Shown: positions 1 through 6,861 of the stretch, one piece after another | How the letters are laid out: each line of letters opens with the position of its first letter | Numbering within the stretch: the first letter of the stretch is position 1 | Source of the DNA: Marine Group III euryarchaeote CG-Epi4 | Lineage (GTDB): Archaea; Thermoplasmatota; Poseidoniia; MGIII; CG-Epi1 | Assembly: GCA_001875365.1 (NCBI GenBank) | Contig: MIYX01000009.1 | Location: 1 to 17,247 of the forward strand | Reading direction: 5' to 3' | Length of the DNA: 17,247 nt | The notes under the pieces: model-generated | Seen by the model: only the letters and a program-made list of their open reading frames with translations | Told to the model about the DNA's origin: nothing | The model's database searches: none | Position numbers and translations under genes: made by a program

Positions 1-1
1 A

Positions 2-901
2 ATTCTTGATTTCCAAGATCGATTATCAAAGTATACTCCTCCAGCAAAAGAGATGGTTTTGTTAATTTTACCTTGCTCAGCAAGAAAGCCCTATTTCAAA
101 AGTAGCAGCCATAAGCGATTTTTTAACGCACTTCGTGACGTTGATAATTATTTAGCACTACACGTTGTTTCAGTGACTTCTCCATTAGGATTAGTTCCTA
201 GAGAGTTAGAGTTTTGTTATCCTGCAGCACATTATGATATTGCAGTGACCGGCCAGTGGAGTGCATCTGAGATTGAAATGCTTAGATCTCAGTTAGCCAA
301 ATTAAATCTTAAAAAGAATTATAGCAAGGCAATCGTTCATGCAGGTTCTTCATCAGAAATAATGGCTAAATTAATCAAGGAATTAGGGATTGATGTAGTA
401 GATACTAGGGCCGAAAAACCATCTTCGTATGAAGGGCTGGAAATACTTCAAAATATTGCAAGAATGTCGTTGTCAGATGTTCCTTTATTGAATACTAAAG
501 ACAGAGCCAAAGGTGAAGCAAAGGGATTAGCAAAGTTCCAGTACGGCGATAATTATGATTTTTTAGTAAAGTCAGAAATTAGTGGGCGCATGCCGTACAA
601 ATTACGATGCGGAGATTTAGCCGCGATGTCTCCAGTAGTTGGTGGTTTTGGCCTAACTTTGAAAGGAGGAATTGAGTATTCTTCACAAGGAGGCCCCACG
701 ATTATTGCAGAGGCTTTCAAATTAATAGGAGATTTATTTGCAGTAGGCGTAAAGTCTTACGAAGGAAGTTGGAATATAGGAGATCAAGTGGTTATTAAGC
801 AAGGAGATTCAGTAACAGGCGTAGGTATTGCAAAGATGGTGCCGGAAGAAATGATTGCAATGAAAAGAGGAATTGCAGTGGAGGTAAGACATCATGCCTG
901 A
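2..901 (+). CDS. arcS: Archaeosine synthase ArcS, C-terminal part (5' end outside window)
   Basis: ArcS adds lysine to the preQ0 base already placed at position 15 of archaeal tRNA, the step before archaeosine is formed. The family signature PC-X3-KPY-X2-S-X2-H is intact just after the Met codon at position 53 (PCSARKPYFKSSSH). The last ~80 residues look like a PUA RNA-binding domain (GDLAAMSPVVGGFGLTLKGG onward, ending with the GIAVEVR strand). The first ATG in the window is at 53, but the frame is open from base 2 and encodes 17 more residues that continue naturally into the signature (SKYTPPAKEMVLLILPCSAR). I therefore treat ATG 53 as an internal methionine and the gene as cut by the window edge; the N-terminal Tgt-like region would lie to the left. 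The gene overlaps the next one by 8 bases. Confidence 0.9.
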   Translation: MLDFQDRLSKYTPPAKEMVLLILPCSARKPYFKSSSHKRFFNALRDVDNYLALHVVSVTSPLGLVPRELEFCYPAAHYDIAVTGQWSASEIEMLRSQLAKLNLKKNYSKAIVHAGSSSEIMAKLIKELGIDVVDTRAEKPSSYEGLEILQNIARMSLSDVPLLNTKDRAKGEAKGLAKFQYGDNYDFLVKSEISGRMPYKLRCGDLAAMSPVVGGFGLTLKGGIEYSSQGGPTIIAEAFKLIGDLFAVGVKSYEGSWNIGDQVVIKQGDSVTGVGIAKMVPEEMIAMKRGIAVEVRHHA

Positions 902-1946
902 GGCATTTGTTCCATTGACAGATTTTGTCAACGAATCAAAATCAATACCTAGAGATCACCCCTTAGATAAGCCAGTAGCAAAATGGACAGAAGAGGAAAT
1001 TCTGGATGGTGAGGTGGTAGAAGCAGGCGTTGTAATTCTAAGAACTAGAGGGTGTTATTGGTCTATTAAGGAAGGTTGTTCGATGTGTGGTTACTTCAAT
1101 GACACAGTTCCAGGAGGCGTTAGTGACGATATGCTAAGAGAGCAATGGCAAAAGGTTAGACCCATTTTAAAAGGTAAAAAATATGCTAAAATTTACACTT
1201 CAGGCTCATTCATAGACCCGACAGAAGTTCCATTTGATTTTGCAGACGAGGTAATGTCAGACATGTCTGATATGGGGATTCAAAAAGTTTTAATTGAATC
1301 ATTACCAGAGTTTGTTAACCCTAAGAATTTTGCTTATACCAATTCTCCTAAATTGGAGATTGCAATTGGTTTAGAATCTTCAAGTTCAATAGTTTTAGAT
1401 AAATCAGTTAACAAACGCTTACGATGGCCACATTTTGTCAAAGTATGTAAGCTTGCCCGAGACAACGGAGCTGAAGTTAAGGCGTATATTTTGCTTAAAC
1501 CTCCTTATCTTGGTGAGAAAGAAGGCATAGAGGACGCAATACAATCTGCAATTGATGCGGCACCTCACGTGAATAAAATATCAATTAATCCAGTAAATGT
1601 ACAAAAAAATACAGTTGTTGAAAAATTATGGTTTAGAAACGAGTGGAGTGCGCCTTGGCTCTGGTCAGTCGTAGAGGTTTTACAAAAATGCGAAGATTTA
1701 CCAGTTCGTGTATACTCAGACCCAACAGGAGGAGGTACACGAAGAGGCGCCCATAATTGCCATGATTGTAATAAGAAGATCTTAGACGCACTGAAAAATC
1801 ATCGCCTTGGCTTAGGAAATCTGAAAGCTCTACATTGTAATTGTAAGTCTCGCTGGAAAGCATTAGTCAATCAATCAAAGTTGAGGAGAAATGGTTCAGA
1901 ACCTCACGGATATAGAAGTGGTTTTGCAGGCAGCAGGCATTTTTAA
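894..1946 (+). CDS. raSEA: Radical SAM enzyme for archaeosine formation, RaSEA (TIGR01210-type)
   Basis: RaSEA is the partner of ArcS: it converts the lysine-modified preQ0 nucleotide in tRNA to archaeosine by radical SAM chemistry. The 350-residue protein has a cysteine motif at Cys54, Cys62 and Cys65 (GCYWSIKEGCSMCGYFND), which would ligate the 4Fe-4S cluster with CX7CX2C spacing. Downstream segments fit a radical SAM barrel (YTSGSFIDPTEVP near 101-113, LEIAIGLESSS near 154-164). A second cysteine set at 289, 292, 315 and 317 (NCHDC ... HCNCK) near the C-terminus could bind metal or structure the tail. The ATG at 894 lies inside the end of arcS, so translation is probably coupled. The last ~25 residues are polar and probably non-conserved. 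The name rests on the motif, the length and the position beside arcS. Confidence 0.88.
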   Translation: MPEAFVPLTDFVNESKSIPRDHPLDKPVAKWTEEEILDGEVVEAGVVILRTRGCYWSIKEGCSMCGYFNDTVPGGVSDDMLREQWQKVRPILKGKKYAKIYTSGSFIDPTEVPFDFADEVMSDMSDMGIQKVLIESLPEFVNPKNFAYTNSPKLEIAIGLESSSSIVLDKSVNKRLRWPHFVKVCKLARDNGAEVKAYILLKPPYLGEKEGIEDAIQSAIDAAPHVNKISINPVNVQKNTVVEKLWFRNEWSAPWLWSVVEVLQKCEDLPVRVYSDPTGGGTRRGAHNCHDCNKKILDALKNHRLGLGNLKALHCNCKSRWKALVNQSKLRRNGSEPHGYRSGFAGSRHF

Positions 1947-1969
1947 TGGGGCTATTCTAGCGATTACTA

Positions 1970-2662
1970 ATGGAAGAAATAAATTGGCTTAGAGTTTTTG
2001 CAGGCTTATTGCTTGTTTTGTTTATTCCAGGATATACCTTAATTCAAGCGATGTTCCCTAGAAAAGGTGAATTAGATGAAGAATTTGATACGCTTTACAG
2101 AATAACTTTAGGTATGGCAATGTCTATTTGTATAGTAATAATAATTGGGTTTATTTTAGGAAATCCTTCGTTGGGTAGTGCACCATCTTGGGGTAATTCA
2201 GATGAGGATAAAGGTTATTTTCAAACCTTTTTTGTTACTACATCTTTATTACTTATATCTATTTTATTTTTCGTAGCAGGTTGGTATAGAGGCGCTTATC
2301 CATGGACTGCAAATATTCATCCAAATCTTGCTAGAGCGCCACCAGGAATACGTATTGAATCGGAATTAGCAGTTGCAGGAAAATACATACCAGCAGAATT
2401 AATTGAGTTACAAGGATTAAAACATGATAGAGATAATGTTAAGCGAAAACTATCAGAGGTAGAATCTCGAAAACGTACTGGTAGCTCAGTCATGAAAAAG
2501 TATTACGAAAAGAAGGAGAAAAATCTTCTAGCTGATTTAGCAGACATAGATTCAAAAATGGCAGACATAGATCAACAATTCAATAGACCTGCAGAGGGAG
2601 AAGGTTTATCTGGCGATGTAATCCAAGAAGGATCTTTACAAACATCAGATGAAGAGGAATAG
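1970..2662 (+). CDS. DUF1616-like membrane protein with C-terminal coiled coil
   Basis: This is a 230-residue membrane protein of unknown function. The N-terminus (LRVFAGLLLVLFIPGYTLIQ, then FP, then LD and a second hydrophobic segment) resembles archaeal DUF1616 proteins, which begin with the same pattern of a helix ending in PGY. Three hydrophobic segments are visible at about 7-28, 45-64 and 86-104. After them comes a soluble part with a highly charged, probably coiled-coil stretch at about 143-205 (KHDRDNVKRKLSEVESRK and KKYYEKKEKNLLADLADIDS) and an acidic tail ending in DEEE. ATG 1970 is the first Met after an in-frame TAG at 1958. No clear Shine-Dalgarno site precedes it. The gene lies 23 bases after raSEA and 2 bases before pth2, so it belongs to the same run of genes. 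Confidence 0.65.
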   Translation: MEEINWLRVFAGLLLVLFIPGYTLIQAMFPRKGELDEEFDTLYRITLGMAMSICIVIIIGFILGNPSLGSAPSWGNSDEDKGYFQTFFVTTSLLLISILFFVAGWYRGAYPWTANIHPNLARAPPGIRIESELAVAGKYIPAELIELQGLKHDRDNVKRKLSEVESRKRTGSSVMKKYYEKKEKNLLADLADIDSKMADIDQQFNRPAEGEGLSGDVIQEGSLQTSDEEE

Positions 2663-2664
2663 TT

Positions 2665-3018
2665 TTGGAATATAAACTTGTAGTAGTAGTTAGAACGGAT
2701 TTAGGAATATCTAAGGGTAAAATGGCAGCTCAAGTAGCACATGCAGCAGTTAATTGTTCACTCAAAGCAAAAAAATCTGATTTATCAAATTTCAAAGGTT
2801 GGTACGGCGACGGTCAAAAAAAAGTAGTTGTCAAAGGCAGTAACGAATCGTCTCTTAAGCAACTTCAACGGCATGCAAGAGACATAGGTTTGATATGTAG
2901 TTTAGTAAATGATGCAGGTTTAACTGAAGTAGCACCAGGAACAATTACGTGTTTAGGCATAGGTCCAGCCCCAGACTCTAAAATTGATGAAGTTACAGGA
3001 AATTTATCTCTATTCTAA
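2665..3018 (+). CDS. pth2: Peptidyl-tRNA hydrolase, Pth2 type
   Basis: Pth2 releases tRNA from prematurely dropped peptidyl-tRNA in the cytoplasm and is the archaeal/eukaryal form of the enzyme. At 117 residues it has the usual family length. The N-terminal hallmark YKLVVVVRTDLGISKGKMAA with Lys19, followed by QVAHA with His26, and the C-terminal hallmark DAGLTEVAPGTIT with Asp83 and Thr93, match the conserved active-site segments. The start codon is TTG at 2665, two bases after the previous stop. No ATG or GTG fits as well, because the first beta-strand begins immediately (EYKLVVVV) and the next Met is at residue 20 inside the active-site motif. The 2-base gap suggests coupling with the membrane-protein gene before it. 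Confidence 0.93.
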   Translation: MEYKLVVVVRTDLGISKGKMAAQVAHAAVNCSLKAKKSDLSNFKGWYGDGQKKVVVKGSNESSLKQLQRHARDIGLICSLVNDAGLTEVAPGTITCLGIGPAPDSKIDEVTGNLSLF

Positions 3019-3027
3019 ACCCAACGC

Positions 3028-3035
3028 TTTATTTA
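3028..3035 (+). promoter_or_regulatory. Putative archaeal TATA box for the zinc-ribbon gene
   Basis: TTTATTTA lies in the 37-base gap after pth2, with its centre about 25 bases before the ATG at 3056. That spacing would place transcription initiation at or next to the start codon, giving a leaderless mRNA. It is a weak match in an AT-rich genome, so this is an inference. Confidence 0.4.
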
Positions 3036-3055
3036 TCACGTGTGTTTAGAGATTT

Positions 3056-3733
3056 ATGGGTTGGTTTGGTAAAAAGAAGGAAGAAAAGAAAAAATTTGAT
3101 TATTCAGAAGAAACTAAGGAACTTTTTGCAGAAAGGGATGCTTATTATGCAGAACAACGTCGCAAATTAGGTGGCGGAGATTCAAATCCCGAATTGGCAA
3201 ATCAAAAACAAGAAACAGAATCTCCATCGCGCAAAGAGGATTTAGAAAATCTTCTAGGAGGTTCAGGTGATTTTAACCCTTACGTGAATAAAGAGGAAGC
3301 TTCACCAACGGCATCATCAGGTATTACATCTTCCCAATCAATCCCAGCTTCTTCTTCGGTATACAGTTGCGCTTCATGCGGAAAAGAATTTCAGGAAAAG
3401 TGGGGTAAATGTCCATCATGTGGCGGAGACATGAAAAAGGTTGAAACTCAATCTGCAGAGTCTACACCTTCAGCACCATCTCAGAACAGCTCTAGTTCAA
3501 CACCAATTAATTCTGATGTAGGAGATCCTTTAGACGATCTTCTGGGAGATTTTAGTTCGCCAAAAGAAGAGGACAGCAACAGCAATTCATCTGATGACTT
3601 ACCGAATAATATTAGAATGGTTGACGATGATGATAGCGGCCCTTCAACAGATTTTGGAACTCAGCGGTCAAGTCATAGTAATCGTAAGAGGGTTAGAAAG
3701 GTTAGGAAAGTGAAAAGACCACGTAACCTCTAA
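3056..3733 (+). CDS. Acidic low-complexity zinc-ribbon protein, function unknown
   Basis: I do not recognise a named family for this 225-residue protein. It starts with a basic segment (MGWFGKKKEEKKK), followed by a short charged helix (about 17-37). A single four-cysteine zinc ribbon at Cys105, Cys108, Cys119 and Cys122 (YSCASCGK ... KCPSCGG) is flanked on both sides by Ser/Pro/Thr/Asn-rich linkers. Two short acidic modules resemble each other: EDLENLLGGSGDFNP (61-75) and DPLDDLLGDFSSP (157-169). The C-terminus is strongly basic (HSNRKRVRKVRKVKRPR). There is no signal peptide or membrane segment, so it is probably cytoplasmic. The layout suggests an adaptor that could touch nucleic acid through its tail. 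It is followed 10 bases later by the signal peptidase gene. Confidence 0.6.
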   Translation: MGWFGKKKEEKKKFDYSEETKELFAERDAYYAEQRRKLGGGDSNPELANQKQETESPSRKEDLENLLGGSGDFNPYVNKEEASPTASSGITSSQSIPASSSVYSCASCGKEFQEKWGKCPSCGGDMKKVETQSAESTPSAPSQNSSSSTPINSDVGDPLDDLLGDFSSPKEEDSNSNSSDDLPNNIRMVDDDDSGPSTDFGTQRSSHSNRKRVRKVRKVKRPRNL

Positions 3734-3743
3734 TAGGATTCAG

Positions 3744-4601
3744 ATGTCAGATTCAGAGAAAGTACAAATACCTGAGGCTGCAAAAGATATAGGAATTGCT
3801 CTAGGTAGTGTTCTTTTAGTTTTTCTAATAACATTTGCTTACAGCGGTAATTGGCCACCAATGGTCGTTATTGAATCAGGGTCAATGGAACATACAGATA
3901 ATTCACTTTATAATGAACCAGGATTTACACACATTGGAACAATAGATACAGGAGATTTAGTAGTAGTAAAAGAAGCCAAAAAGTCAGATATAGTTACTTA
4001 TTTGCAAGGAAAGAAAACAGATTATAAGAAATATGGAGATTATGGTGATGTGATTGTATATTACAAAAATGGTATTAAAGATATTGATGACGGCCCAGTT
4101 ACTCCAGTAATTCATAGAGCTATGGCTTGGGTAGATGTATTAGAAGAACCAAAAGATATGGACGGGGACAATATCACAGATTATTATTACATTCCCGAAA
4201 TTAAAACCTATTTTGGTTCTAAAATAGAGTTTTCTGAAATTGGACTCAGTGGGGGTGCTCATTTGAAGGACCTACAGAATTCAGGATACATTACAAAAGG
4301 AGATTCAACAGGAAATCCACATCCTGACCAATTGACTCATAGAGATATCAATAATAATCCAGTACAGCCCGTAGATCCAGACTGGATAATTGGCATGGCA
4401 AGAGGTGAATTGCCGTGGTTTGGCTTAATTAAATTAAAAATAACTCAGCCAGAAAATTACGATAAGGCACCATCAGGCTGTAAATCTATGCTTTGGATAT
4501 CAATAATATTTATTCTAGTAGGGCCTTATACAGTTGGAAAAGTTTTAGAAGTACGAGATCAAAGAGCTAAATTAGCTAAGAAAGGTAAGAGTAAACGTTA
4601 A
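3744..4601 (+). CDS. sec11: Type I signal peptidase, archaeal/ER (S26B, Sec11-like) type
   Basis: This membrane protease removes signal peptides from exported proteins on the outer face of the cytoplasmic membrane. The 285-residue protein has an N-terminal membrane helix (about 15-33), then the catalytic serine in ESGSME (Ser47). The second box contains VIHRA, with His124 where bacterial enzymes have Lys, which marks the S26B group. The third box YITKGDSTG supplies Asp187. A second hydrophobic helix (about 247-266) and a basic tail (AKLAKKGKSKR) end the protein. It is longer than minimal Sec11 proteins because of an insertion between the His and Asp boxes (about 131-180, Asp-rich). The start at 3744 gives a normal N-terminus and lies 10 bases after the zinc-ribbon gene. 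Likely substrates in this window are the exported esterase and other secreted proteins, but not the pilin, which uses a different peptidase. Confidence 0.9.
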   Translation: MSDSEKVQIPEAAKDIGIALGSVLLVFLITFAYSGNWPPMVVIESGSMEHTDNSLYNEPGFTHIGTIDTGDLVVVKEAKKSDIVTYLQGKKTDYKKYGDYGDVIVYYKNGIKDIDDGPVTPVIHRAMAWVDVLEEPKDMDGDNITDYYYIPEIKTYFGSKIEFSEIGLSGGAHLKDLQNSGYITKGDSTGNPHPDQLTHRDINNNPVQPVDPDWIIGMARGELPWFGLIKLKITQPENYDKAPSGCKSMLWISIIFILVGPYTVGKVLEVRDQRAKLAKKGKSKR

Positions 4602-4607
4602 TTATAA
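4599..4607 (+). promoter_or_regulatory. Putative TATA box for proS
   Basis: TAATTATAA overlaps the end of the signal peptidase gene and lies about 25 bases before the proS ATG at 4629. The spacing matches the candidate box at 3028-3035 and predicts a leaderless proS transcript. No Shine-Dalgarno site is obvious in front of proS, which fits that idea. Weak, AT-rich evidence. Confidence 0.4.
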
Positions 4608-4628
4608 CCAAGTAACGAGCAATTAAGA

Positions 4629-6155
4629 ATGTCTAAATCACCAGCTGCAGCTAAACGCGGAATTCCTTCCAAAGAAAATTTCAAAGAATGGTATCCATTT
4701 ATTGTTGAGACTGCAGAATTAGTTGATAAAAGATATCCAATCAAAGGAATGGATGTGTGGAGACCATACGGTTGGAAAACTATGAGACTTATTGATAATT
4801 TGACTCACGAAGAAATGGAAAGAACAAATCACGAAGAAGTCAATTTTCCACTTTTAATACCTGACGATTTATTAGATAAAGAAAATAAACTAGTTTCATT
4901 ACTAAAGAAAGCAAGAGAAGCTGGTGTAGACCCTTCAGAATTAAGATTAGAGGATGAAGCTGAAGGTTTTGCCAAAGAAGTTTACTGGATTAAACACGCC
5001 GGAGAAACTAAATTAGATAAGCCAATGTTTTTGAGACCGACTAGCGAGACAGCGATGTACACTATGTTTCCGTTATGGATTCGTTCGCATGCTGATTTGC
5101 CCCTGAAAACTTATCAAATTGTGAACACTTTTAGATATGAAACTAAGCAGACTCGATCCTTTATTAGAGTTCGTGAGATACATTTCTTTGAAGCCCATAC
5201 GGCCCATATCGATGAGCAAGATGCTACAAGACAGATTAATGAAGATTTAGAAATCGTGAAGAATTTAATGAATGATTTAAATTTTCCAGTACTCGTAACT
5301 AAGAGACCAGTTTGGGACACTTTCCCTGGAGCCTGGTACACCATAGCTATAGATGTAATAATGCCAGATGGTAGAACTTTACAAGTGGCCTCAGTACATC
5401 ATTACAGAGACCAATGGGCTAAAGCTTTCGACATAAAGTATGAGAGCGAGTCAGGAGGACAAAAGTATGTCCATCAAACGACGTATGGTATGTCTGAAAG
5501 ATTACTTGGCGCTACAGTAGCAACTCACGGTGATGATAAAGGTTTGATTATGCCTCCCTCAATTGCACCAATTCAAGTAGTAGTGATTCCAATATTGTCT
5601 AAGGAAGGGTCAGAAGAAATAGTATCTGCAGCCGAAGAAATTGTCAAGACTTTGAAATCTGAAAGAATTAGAGTAAAATTAGATAATAGAGACATTAGGC
5701 CTGGGCAGAAATATTATGATTGGGAAATAAAAGGAGTTCCACTTAGAATAGAACTAGGCCCAAGAGATTTAAAATCAAATTCCTACATGTGTGCTCGAAG
5801 AACCGGAGAGAAATGTAGTTATAGCTTAGGAGATTTAGTAAACTCTGTAAAGAAAGAATTGGATTCAGTTAATGAGCATATGAAAGAAGCTGCTAACACA
5901 CATTTCAATAAACACATTAAACAGATGCCAAGCATAGAAATAGTAGGTTCGAATATTTCAATTGAAACCAATTTAGAAGATGGATTTGTTTATGAAATGC
6001 CGTTTGAAGGGAACGATGCACAAGCTGAATTAATTGAAAATGAAACTGGTTTTTCATTTTTAGGAGAATCAACAACACCTTATTCTAAAGAGAGAAAATG
6101 TTTGGTTACAGGTAAGTATACAATTAATAGGATTTTCCTAGCTAAAACTTACTAA
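4629..6155 (+). CDS. proS: Prolyl-tRNA synthetase, archaeal/eukaryal type
   Basis: ProRS charges tRNA-Pro with proline in the cytoplasm. The class II core is clear: LRPTSETAMYTMFPLW (135-150, proline pocket), motif 2 from FRYET (168-172) to FIRVREIHFFEAHTAH (178-193), and motif 3 at GMSERLLGATVATHGDDKGL (287-306). An anticodon-binding domain follows (about 315-415, including VKLDNRDIRPGQKYYDWEIKG). The C-terminal domain is of the archaeal/eukaryal kind and ends in Tyr508 (FLAKTY), as is usual in this group. It has lost most of the zinc-binding cysteines normally found there: only Cys491 remains in KCLVTGK. The length of 508 is close to normal. The gene starts 27 bases after the signal peptidase gene. 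Confidence 0.95.
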   Translation: MSKSPAAAKRGIPSKENFKEWYPFIVETAELVDKRYPIKGMDVWRPYGWKTMRLIDNLTHEEMERTNHEEVNFPLLIPDDLLDKENKLVSLLKKAREAGVDPSELRLEDEAEGFAKEVYWIKHAGETKLDKPMFLRPTSETAMYTMFPLWIRSHADLPLKTYQIVNTFRYETKQTRSFIRVREIHFFEAHTAHIDEQDATRQINEDLEIVKNLMNDLNFPVLVTKRPVWDTFPGAWYTIAIDVIMPDGRTLQVASVHHYRDQWAKAFDIKYESESGGQKYVHQTTYGMSERLLGATVATHGDDKGLIMPPSIAPIQVVVIPILSKEGSEEIVSAAEEIVKTLKSERIRVKLDNRDIRPGQKYYDWEIKGVPLRIELGPRDLKSNSYMCARRTGEKCSYSLGDLVNSVKKELDSVNEHMKEAANTHFNKHIKQMPSIEIVGSNISIETNLEDGFVYEMPFEGNDAQAELIENETGFSFLGESTTPYSKERKCLVTGKYTINRIFLAKTY

Positions 6156-6179
6156 GATAGATAAAATAAGTGCTTGAGT

Positions 6180-6200
6180 CAGACTTTATATACAGTCTGT
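6180..6200 (+). promoter_or_regulatory. Inverted repeat enclosing the pilin TATA box (candidate operator)
   Basis: CAGACT (6180-6185) and its exact reverse complement AGTCTG (6194-6199) flank an 8-base core that contains the TATA box. The symmetry extends imperfectly outward as GTCAGACT / AGTCTG-T-GAC. A repressor bound here would block TBP. The pairing is seen directly; a regulatory role is inferred. Confidence 0.4.
6185..6192 (+). promoter_or_regulatory. TATA box of the pilin-like gene
   Basis: TTTATATA is a near-ideal archaeal TATA box, the best on the + strand of this window. Initiation would be expected about 25 bases downstream, near 6213, giving a 5' leader of about 50 bases before the ATG at 6266. 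It lies 30 bases after the proS stop codon, so the pilin-like gene is probably its own transcription unit. Confidence 0.7.
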
Positions 6201-6252
6201 GACAATGTTTATGTCCGACAGTAGAATCACTTGTGGTTCAAAACTGTCAGAA

Positions 6253-6257
6253 AGAGG
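6253..6257 (+). promoter_or_regulatory. Ribosome binding site that fixes the pilin start at 6266
   Basis: AGAGG ends 8 bases before ATG 6266. This supports that ATG over the in-frame GTG at 6233, which has no such site and would place 11 extra residues before the prepilin leader. Confidence 0.65.
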
Positions 6258-6265
6258 ACGCAACC

Positions 6266-6832
6266 ATGGAACACAGAATAGAAAAGAACGATGAGGGAGT
6301 TTCCCCAGTTATTGCCGTTATTTTAATGGTGGCAATTACAGTTGTTTTGGCAGCTGTGCTGTACGTTTGGGCAGCCAGTTTCCTAGAACAAGGAGAATCA
6401 GCCCCTATAGGCACATTCTACACAACAAAAGATAGTCAGAATAACTATTTCGTAGAAGTGATTAAAGTAAGCAAACAAGAAGACTTGCTAGGATTTAGCT
6501 TCTTCTTGAAAGACGGATCTGGATCGACTTATGTCGGTGGCAACGGCTTTGGTGAAGTTGCTATGCAATTCCAGGGCGGTGACGAGATGGGTATAGATAT
6601 GACCTATAACGGAGATGATGATGCATTAAAGAGCAGGGCAACCAATGTCTCAAATGACGATGGTACTGATTTCCCAGTTCATTTCTCTGACAACGACCGC
6701 GACGGCAAATTGTCTGCTGGAGACCAATTCACAGTATATGGACCAGACTCTGGTCCAGCACGAAGTGACTGGAAACTAGACATTCAGTTTGATGCAACCG
6801 GAGACATTATTGGCTCCGCTAGATTACCATAA
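6266..6832 (+). CDS. Archaeal type IV pilin-like secreted protein
   Basis: The 188-residue protein begins with a short charged leader (MEHRIEKNDEG) followed directly by VSPVIAVILMVAITVVLAAV, the classic class III prepilin signal of euryarchaeal pilins (archaeal Pilin_N / DUF1628 type). A PibD/EppA-type peptidase would cut near Gly11, and the hydrophobic helix (about 12-39) would anchor or polymerise the subunit. The extracellular part is acidic and Gly/Asp-rich. It holds a 12-residue loop from Asp142 to Asp153 (DNDRDGKLSAGD) with the EF-hand/dockerin calcium pattern. I chose ATG 6266 rather than GTG 6233 because of the AGAGG ribosome site and the normal leader length. Strong own promoter upstream, terminator downstream. 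It could be a pilus or adhesion subunit, or a membrane-anchored pilin-like protein; no pilus assembly genes are in the window. Confidence 0.85.
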   Translation: MEHRIEKNDEGVSPVIAVILMVAITVVLAAVLYVWAASFLEQGESAPIGTFYTTKDSQNNYFVEVIKVSKQEDLLGFSFFLKDGSGSTYVGGNGFGEVAMQFQGGDEMGIDMTYNGDDDALKSRATNVSNDDGTDFPVHFSDNDRDGKLSAGDQFTVYGPDSGPARSDWKLDIQFDATGDIIGSARLP

Positions 6833-6861
6833 GTAGTCTAGATAGGAAATGTAGCGTTAGG

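Noticed and set aside
53..55. ATG at 53 as the start of arcS
   Set aside because: The frame is open to the window edge and the upstream residues join smoothly to the conserved PCSxxKPY segment, so this Met is internal.
1891..1992. Small 33-codon ORF bridging raSEA and the DUF1616-like gene, starting with ATG after GAGGAG
   Set aside because: The purine-rich sequence is only two bases from the ATG, the ORF overlaps both neighbours in another frame, and the peptide has no recognisable features. It could at most help ribosomes reach the next start.
6233..6265. GTG at 6233 as the start of the pilin-like gene
   Set aside because: ATG 6266 has a well placed AGAGG and gives a normal short prepilin leader; the GTG has neither.
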